Source of the DNA: an uncultured Blautia sp.
GTDB taxonomy: Bacteria > Bacillota > Clostridia > Lachnospirales > Lachnospiraceae
Assembly (NCBI GenBank): GCA_900551075.1
Contig: URVB01000003.1
Span: 124,001-188,000 of the forward strand
DNA: 64,000 nucleotides
Reading direction: 5' to 3'
Part shown: positions 59,855 through 64,000 of the stretch, piece by piece
How the letters are laid out: the number at the start of each line of letters is the position of its first letter
Position numbering within the stretch: position 1 is the first letter of the stretch
The notes under the pieces: model-generated
The model's database searches: none
What the model was told of the DNA's origin: nothing
Seen by the model: the letters and a program-made list of their open reading frames with translations, nothing else
Program-made: the position numbers and the translations under genes

Positions 59855-61153
59855 TTATGCCCCGCCGACCACCTTATCCAGTAGTCTTGCAGAACTGCGC
59901 TTCGCTTCCCTTGTAGCGTGAGCGTAAATGTTCATTGTGGTACTAACATCGGCGTGTCCGAGAAGCTCCTGCACATCCTTCGGCGCTGCCCCGTTCGAGA
60001 GTAGGTTGCTTGTGAATGTATGCCGAAGCCGGTGGAAATGGAAGCCCTCTAACCCCTCGACCTTCTTGCTTGCCGTCCTGCACATAATCCCTACCGTACT
60101 CGGTGCTTCATACGCTCCGTCTGGTCTGAGGCAGACAAAGGATATTTCCTTGTAGCCATCGGGGATTTCTTCCGTTCTCGGCAGACTGTAAACCTCGTAA
60201 TAGGTGCCGCCTTTTTCTTTGACCTCTTTGTAGTAGTTGAGGTTGTAAAGCTCGCCGTATCGGAAGCGGTTTTTGTGCTGTTCGGTTTTAGCAGTCCGCA
60301 GGATTGCCACCAGCGTGTCGCAGAAGTCAACGGTGCGGACTTTCTTCCGCTTTGTCGCCCCTATCTCGGTCTTGTGCCTTGCCCCGTTGTAGCGGATACT
60401 GCGGCGCACCGTAAGATACTGCTCGTCAAGGTTGATGTCCTGCCAAGTCAAGCCGCAGACCTCGCCAATGCGAAGCCCCGTATAGTAGGCAATCTGAATG
60501 GGGAGCAATGCGGGATTGTCCTTTGCTTTCAGAAAGTCCTCCAGCTTGCAATACTGTTCGTGGCTGAGGGTGGGAGTGGAAACTGTGTCGCTGTCCTCGT
60601 CCGAGAACAGGTCATAGTCCTCTTTCTTGCCCCGCCATACCACATATTGCATAGGGTTAAAGGTAATCATCCGCTTCGGGAATACCGCAAAGCGGAACGC
60701 CCCTTGCAGGACTGCCGAGAACAACCGTAAGTATCTCTTGCTGAGTGCCTTTGCTGTCGTACCGTCGGGATTTGTACCCCCAAAACTGAGAAAATCCATA
60801 TACGCCTGCAAATGGTCGGCGGTAACGGTTTTCAGCTTGCGGCTGCCGATAGGGTGCTGTTTGATACGGTTTACCGTTCCCCGATATGCCATTACCGTAC
60901 CGTTGCTTAAGCTTCCGGGCTTTAATTCTTCCTCCACCCACATATCCAACAACATACCTACTGTGGCGTTTTCAGCCTTTGCAACAAATTTCTTTTCCTC
61001 ATAATCAGCGATTGCCTTTCTGAGCAGAGCTTCTGTTTCAGACTTGCTTTCTGTCCCTACAAACTCCTTTTGCACTTTTTTGCCGCTTTCATCTTCTATG
61101 TAAAAACGGGCGTACCACTTTTTTCCTTTCTTTCTTACAGAACCTTTTGCCAT
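59855..61153 (-). CDS. Tn916-type tyrosine integrase
   Basis: This 432-residue integrase has an N-terminal AP2-like arm-binding domain (KGSVRKKGKKWYARFYIEDE), a core-binding domain (about 75-190) and a catalytic domain. The catalytic domain shows Arg in YTGLRIGEVCGL (about 237), H-x-x-R in HFHRLRHTFTSNLL, LGHADVSTTMNIYAHAT with the nucleophile Tyr, and an insertion between them. AAAGGAG before ATG 61153 fixes the start. It lies behind a divergent repressor/excisionase region and would be functional by sequence. Its own element boundaries cannot be placed in the window. Confidence 0.92.
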   Translation of the reverse strand: MAKGSVRKKGKKWYARFYIEDESGKKVQKEFVGTESKSETEALLRKAIADYEEKKFVAKAENATVGMLLDMWVEEELKPGSLSNGTVMAYRGTVNRIKQHPIGSRKLKTVTADHLQAYMDFLSFGGTNPDGTTAKALSKRYLRLFSAVLQGAFRFAVFPKRMITFNPMQYVVWRGKKEDYDLFSDEDSDTVSTPTLSHEQYCKLEDFLKAKDNPALLPIQIAYYTGLRIGEVCGLTWQDINLDEQYLTVRRSIRYNGARHKTEIGATKRKKVRTVDFCDTLVAILRTAKTEQHKNRFRYGELYNLNYYKEVKEKGGTYYEVYSLPRTEEIPDGYKEISFVCLRPDGAYEAPSTVGIMCRTASKKVEGLEGFHFHRLRHTFTSNLLSNGAAPKDVQELLGHADVSTTMNIYAHATREAKRSSARLLDKVVGGA

Positions 61154-61239
61154 AGATAAATTTCTCCTTTCTATCCGTGGCAATCGGAACTGTGACATAT
61201 GGTGTGCGTAAAGTAATGTGTCACTTATGCCGATGAATG

Positions 61240-61926
61240 TTAATCGGCATTTTCAATTGTCAAAGAGCCACGGAATTTTTCTTTTTCAGCAACCCTTTCC
61301 TCGGCTGCTGTCACTATCCCGAACAGGTCGCCCATAGATACCTTTGTGCGCCCCTCATCGTAGATATGTAAAATCCCGTCTAAAAACTGTTTCATATCCT
61401 CAATAGGCTGTTCCATTTCTTTGTGGTAAACTCGCTCCATAATCGCTCCCGACTCAATGGCATATCTCCTGAGCGATTGTTTCAGCCCCTCGTCCTCTGC
61501 CACACGGTCAACTTCTGCACAAGCGAATGCGAAGTGATAAGTCATAACCGTATAGAGGTCAATCATCTTTCCGAGGAATGTAGTGAGTAATTGTTGGTGC
61601 GGCTCGCCTTTTACAGTAGAAGAAACCGTATCAAAATATTTTCGGATATGCTCCTCAATGTCTTTTGCACATAATGTGCGGCTGTCATATTCCTTATCTT
61701 CGGAAAGTCCTGTCAGCCATTCAGGCGTTGTGAGCAATGCCTCCGCAAGTCCATTGATAATCATACTTCGGGTAGGATTCACTCCATCCGCTTCATATCT
61801 CTGAATAGTAGATTTGTTTACGCTGATACGCCTGCCAAGTTCAGGCATTGTTAAGTTTAACTCTGTACGGCGTTCCCTTACTCGTTCACCGACCTGTTTT
61901 GCGGTGAATATGATTTCATTTTTCAA
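61240..61926 (-). CDS. XRE-family repressor
   Basis: This 228-residue protein has a helix-turn-helix (about residues 12-65; ERRTELNLTMPELGRRISVN, KSTIQRYEADGV) followed by a long helical region without enzyme motifs. AGGAGGTG seven bases before TTG 61926 gives the most likely start; a GTG at 61935 overlaps the ribosome site. It shares a divergent control region with the excisionase-type gene and probably binds the repeated GTTGCAAAA sites there. Confidence 0.85.
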   Translation of the reverse strand: MKNEIIFTAKQVGERVRERRTELNLTMPELGRRISVNKSTIQRYEADGVNPTRSMIINGLAEALLTTPEWLTGLSEDKEYDSRTLCAKDIEEHIRKYFDTVSSTVKGEPHQQLLTTFLGKMIDLYTVMTYHFAFACAEVDRVAEDEGLKQSLRRYAIESGAIMERVYHKEMEQPIEDMKQFLDGILHIYDEGRTKVSMGDLFGIVTAAEERVAEKEKFRGSLTIENAD

Positions 61927-61950
61927 GGTTTTCACCTCCTGACGCTTTTA

Positions 61951-62080
61951 AGTATAGTACACAAAAACTTATTTTGCAACCGATTTTCCAATAATAATTA
62001 AAAATATGTCTTAAAAAGTTGCAAAACAAGTCGACAAGAGATAGCGAAATAAGTATAATAATAGATACATAGTTGCAAAA
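61951..62080. promoter_or_regulatory. divergent promoters with GTTGCAAAA repeats
   Basis: The minus promoter is TTGCAA (61974-61979), 17 bases, TATACT (61951-61956). The plus promoter is TCGACA (62031-62036), 17 bases, TATAAT (62054-62059). GTTGCAAAA occurs at 62018-62026 and 62072-62080, and inverted at 61972-61980 over the minus -35. These are likely repressor operators. Confidence 0.7.
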
Positions 62081-62107
62081 TGGGTGCTTTGAAAGGAGGG
62101 TGATAAA

Positions 62108-62323
62108 ATGAGCAACATCAAAATGGGTTTAACCATAGAAGAAGCGGCAGAATGTACGGGTATCGGAAGAAATACAATGCGTAAGTTGGTGGAATGGGGC
62201 AAACTCCCCGTTCTAATGGTCGGCAGAAAAGCGATTATCCGAAGGGATACTCTGGAACGATTTATGACTGCCAATCAGGGAAGAAATCTGCTGAATGAGA
62301 ATGGTGTCCGTAAAGTAGAATAA
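62108..62323 (+). CDS. excisionase-family DNA-binding protein
   Basis: This 71-residue MerR-like/excisionase helix-turn-helix protein (LTIEEAAECTGIGRNTMRKL, then VEWGKLPVLMVGRKAIIRRD) matches the proteins that accompany Tn916-type integrases. AAAGGAGGGTG before ATG 62108 is a strong ribosome site. It is transcribed away from the repressor. Confidence 0.88.
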   Translation: MSNIKMGLTIEEAAECTGIGRNTMRKLVEWGKLPVLMVGRKAIIRRDTLERFMTANQGRNLLNENGVRKVE

Positions 62324-62351
62324 CCATTCTCTAAGCCCTCGGCGTTTGAGA

Positions 62352-62483
62352 GCGAAATACACCCCTCGCACAAATCTTCGATTTGTACTCTGGGTATTTC
62401 GCCCTTGCAGGGGGCACTGTATCACAGCTTCAGGCAATGCACCGTTGCTGTGATACAGAAGAAAACAGCATGCTGTTTTCTTC
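62352..62483 (+). repeat. cluster of hairpins upstream of the relaxase remnant
   Basis: Three inverted repeats follow each other: GCGAAATACACCC with GGGTATTTCGC (62352-62402), CTGTATCACAGC with GCTGTGATACAG (62417-62458), and a 26 bp perfect palindrome (62458-62483). They lie directly before a relaxase gene and may be the transfer origin of that element. No other gene is seen in 62324-62570. Confidence 0.6.
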
Positions 62484-62570
62484 GTTGTCCGTCTGCTTAT
62501 GCCGCCGAAACAGCGGCAACCGATTTATCGGTTGCAAAAAGAGTATGCCCGTCACGGGAGAAAGGAGTAT

Positions 62571-63353
62571 ATGGCAAGACACTCATTTGTACAGGCGTCG
62601 AAGCTACCAAATGTCAAGGGAAGAATATCCTATATCACAAGCCACGCAAGGCAGGAATGGAACAGGACAGTGGATATGGCGTTATTATCGGGTATTTCTT
62701 AAACGAAGATTTTAGAAGTCAAGCAAACCGAGATACACGAAAAAACAAGCCAATCTATCAAAAGCAAAGGCTGGCTGCCTAATCTGTTCCGTGGGATTGT
62801 GACAAAGGCAAAAGATTTTCTGCAAAGCGTTATCAGAGAAAAAGATATGCCGCCCAAGCCTGCTCTTGATATTGATATAACAGAGTTTCGCCATATGCGA
62901 AGTCTGATGATAAAGGCGCAGGAGGGAGCAAAAGAAATCCGTCATTTGCAGGACGATATTCTTCCGAAACTGAAAGCGCAGCTTGCCGATACAAAAGGGA
63001 TTTTCAAGGGCAAATAGCGTAAAACGATTACCGAGCAGATACAGCGGACGGAACAGAACATCTCCGCCAAGCTGGATAAGCTGCCCGATATTCTGAAAGA
63101 GGACGGTTATCCTGATGTGCAGGCGTTTATGCGTACTTTTCGAGAAATGGAAAGCGTTGTAGAGCAGTATAACCGTGACCTTGCCGAGTGGGAGTGTCAT
63201 GTCAGCAGGAAACCGACAGCCGCCACTAAGGAGCAGCACAGACCGCCCGAAAAGCAGAGCGTGTTAAAACATTTGCGTGAGATACAGGAACGCAACAAGC
63301 AGAAACCACCTCAAAGACAGCGCAAAAAGTCCTTTGACAGAGATAGCCGATAG
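62571..63353 (+). pseudogene. relaxase gene with internal deletion and two stops
   Basis: The start is good (GAAAGGAG, ATG 62571, MARHSFVQASKLPNVKGRIS, then YITSHARQE), the N-terminus of a MobL-like relaxase. After residue 29 the catalytic region is missing, and the frame jumps to distal sequence. It meets TAA at 62700-62702 and TAG at 63015-63017 but keeps the same frame to TAG 63351. The tail (WLPNLFRGIVTKAKDFLQSV, ... HLREIQERNKQKPPQRQRKK) is a typical relaxase C-terminal region. The gene is dead as a relaxase. Confidence 0.75.
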
Positions 63354-63505
63354 GCTGTGATTTTCATATCCTGGACATTGATGATTGTTTCCTGCTTACA
63401 CTTAGGACAGTAGAGAGGAAAGTTTTTTAGTTCTGTGTCCTCCCGAATTTTCAACCGGGTTTTATTTTCGCAAATTGGGCATAAAATCCACTTTGTATGT
63501 TGCAT
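63311..63505 (-). CDS. cysteine-rich KTR-domain protein
   Basis: This 64-residue protein has two CPxC-type pairs (ILCPICENKTRLKIREDTEL and YCPKCKQETIINV) of the KTR domain, probably binding zinc. Such proteins are frequent in Tn916/Tn1549-like conjugative elements, where their role is unknown. AGGAGGAAAC precedes ATG 63505. The C-terminal 15 residues run into the relaxase remnant on the other strand, with a 43 bp overlap, so the end may be altered. Confidence 0.75.
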   Translation of the reverse strand: MQHTKWILCPICENKTRLKIREDTELKNFPLYCPKCKQETIINVQDMKITAYRLSLSKDFLRCL

Positions 63506-63523
63506 AAATGTTTCCTCCTAGTA

Positions 63524-64000
63524 TTAGTTGATTTTTGGATTTTGCTGTTTTGTTATAATACACGCAAGGAAAGCTGTCAAAAGTGATATTGTGCCAATAA
63601 TAATAAAACTTAAAATATCCCATATTCCTAAAATATTTTCACTGATTATTTTTCCTATTTCCTTATTTACTAATATATATGTTGGTATGGAAAGAAACAA
63701 AGACACTGAAACTGCAAACAATTTTTTCTTTCTCAATAGACAAAATACACTAAAAATAATCCACACATATATAATTCCTATAACGGAAGCTCTAAAACCA
63801 ATTTTAAATATTAAATGGTCTGTTTTTATCAAAAAATCCAGTACATATATGTAGGGGATAACCATTAAACTTAATGTTATTAAAGTAATTTTTATTCCTC
63901 TACGCCCTAATTTGATAACTGGAAATAACACAAACCAAGCAAATATGGATGAACATATAGGAATAAGTGACCAAGTAAATTTTCCAAAAACAGCAATATC
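63524..64000 (-). CDS. polytopic membrane protein, 5' end outside window
   Basis: The frame stays open to base 64000. The visible 158 residues contain four or five hydrophobic helices (SLIPICSSIFAWFVLFPVIK, ITLITLSLMVIPYIYVLDFL, FRASVIGIIYVWIIFSVFCL, LFAVSVSLFLSIPTYILV, FIIIGTISLLTAFLACII). GTG 63931 is not needed as a start because coding sense continues upstream. Family and function are not recognised. It is very AT-rich, like other mobile-element cargo. Confidence 0.6.
   Translation of the reverse strand, partial: DIAVFGKFTWSLIPICSSIFAWFVLFPVIKLGRRGIKITLITLSLMVIPYIYVLDFLIKTDHLIFKIGFRASVIGIIYVWIIFSVFCLLRKKKLFAVSVSLFLSIPTYILVNKEIGKIISENILGIWDILSFIIIGTISLLTAFLACIITKQQNPKIN

Overview
This is a 64 kb chromosomal segment from a spore-forming, anaerobic, gut-type Clostridia, most likely Lachnospiraceae. 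The evidence is the rplJ-rplL-rpoB-rpoC / rpsL-rpsG-fusA-tuf block with low-to-moderate GC, a spoIIID gene behind a sigma-E-type promoter, strong AGGAGG ribosome sites, TTG and GTG starts, and clostridial mobile elements (MobV, TnpV, Tn916-type integrase, RIT). No tRNA or rRNA gene was seen.

Bases 1-25,000 are metabolic and regulatory. They hold a creatinase-fold/creatininase-family pair, a maltose-type O-acetyltransferase, a DhaK-DhaL kinase pair on the minus strand, a decayed DUF2798 gene and a decayed Ig-like gene, and a GtrB-type glycosyltransferase next to a membrane glycosyltransferase with a damaged 5' end. An islet (HipA-like kinase, OmpR-type response regulator, histidine kinase, exported protein) lies between a truncated copy of the spoIIID 5' end and spoIIID itself. 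Next come an EamA transporter, a yybP-ykoY (Mn2+) riboswitch before a CaCA cation antiporter, an asparaginase, a response regulator/cytosolic histidine kinase/ABC transporter immunity-type cluster, a GNAT, a SagB-like oxidoreductase and an ApbE lipoprotein.

Bases 25,200-43,700 are the conserved information-processing core: L10 leader, rplJ, rplL, rpoB, rpoC, then a Ser/Thr kinase - PP2C phosphatase - unknown protein operon, then rpsL, rpsG, fusA and tuf. Two oddities stand out. fusA has an in-frame amber codon 29 codons before its natural end. The spacers after rpsL and fusA contain small imperfect palindromes built around GCGAAG-like loops.

Bases 43,600-57,037 are a 13.4 kb integrative mobilizable element lodged in the 3' end of tuf. 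A 32 bp direct repeat, including the last codons and stop of tuf, is present at both ends, and a pair of TGATAACA repeats with 11 bp periodicity lies just inside each end. Its integrase is interrupted by a complete 3.5 kb RIT element (three overlapping tyrosine recombinases, 88 bp inverted repeats, 5 bp target duplication). An AbiE toxin-antitoxin pair with palindromic operators follows, then a fragment of a second integrase, a primase remnant lacking its zinc finger, a VapE-type helicase, a putative oriT, a frameshifted MobV relaxase, TnpV, a PHP phosphoesterase and a very small Hol-Tox-like type I toxin with a convergent RNA.

Bases 57,038-64,000 are remnants of other mobile elements: a MobV tail, a GNAT, a HEAT-like protein, a Tn916-type integrase, repressor and excisionase with divergent promoters, a deleted relaxase with internal stops, a KTR-domain protein and a membrane protein running off the right edge.
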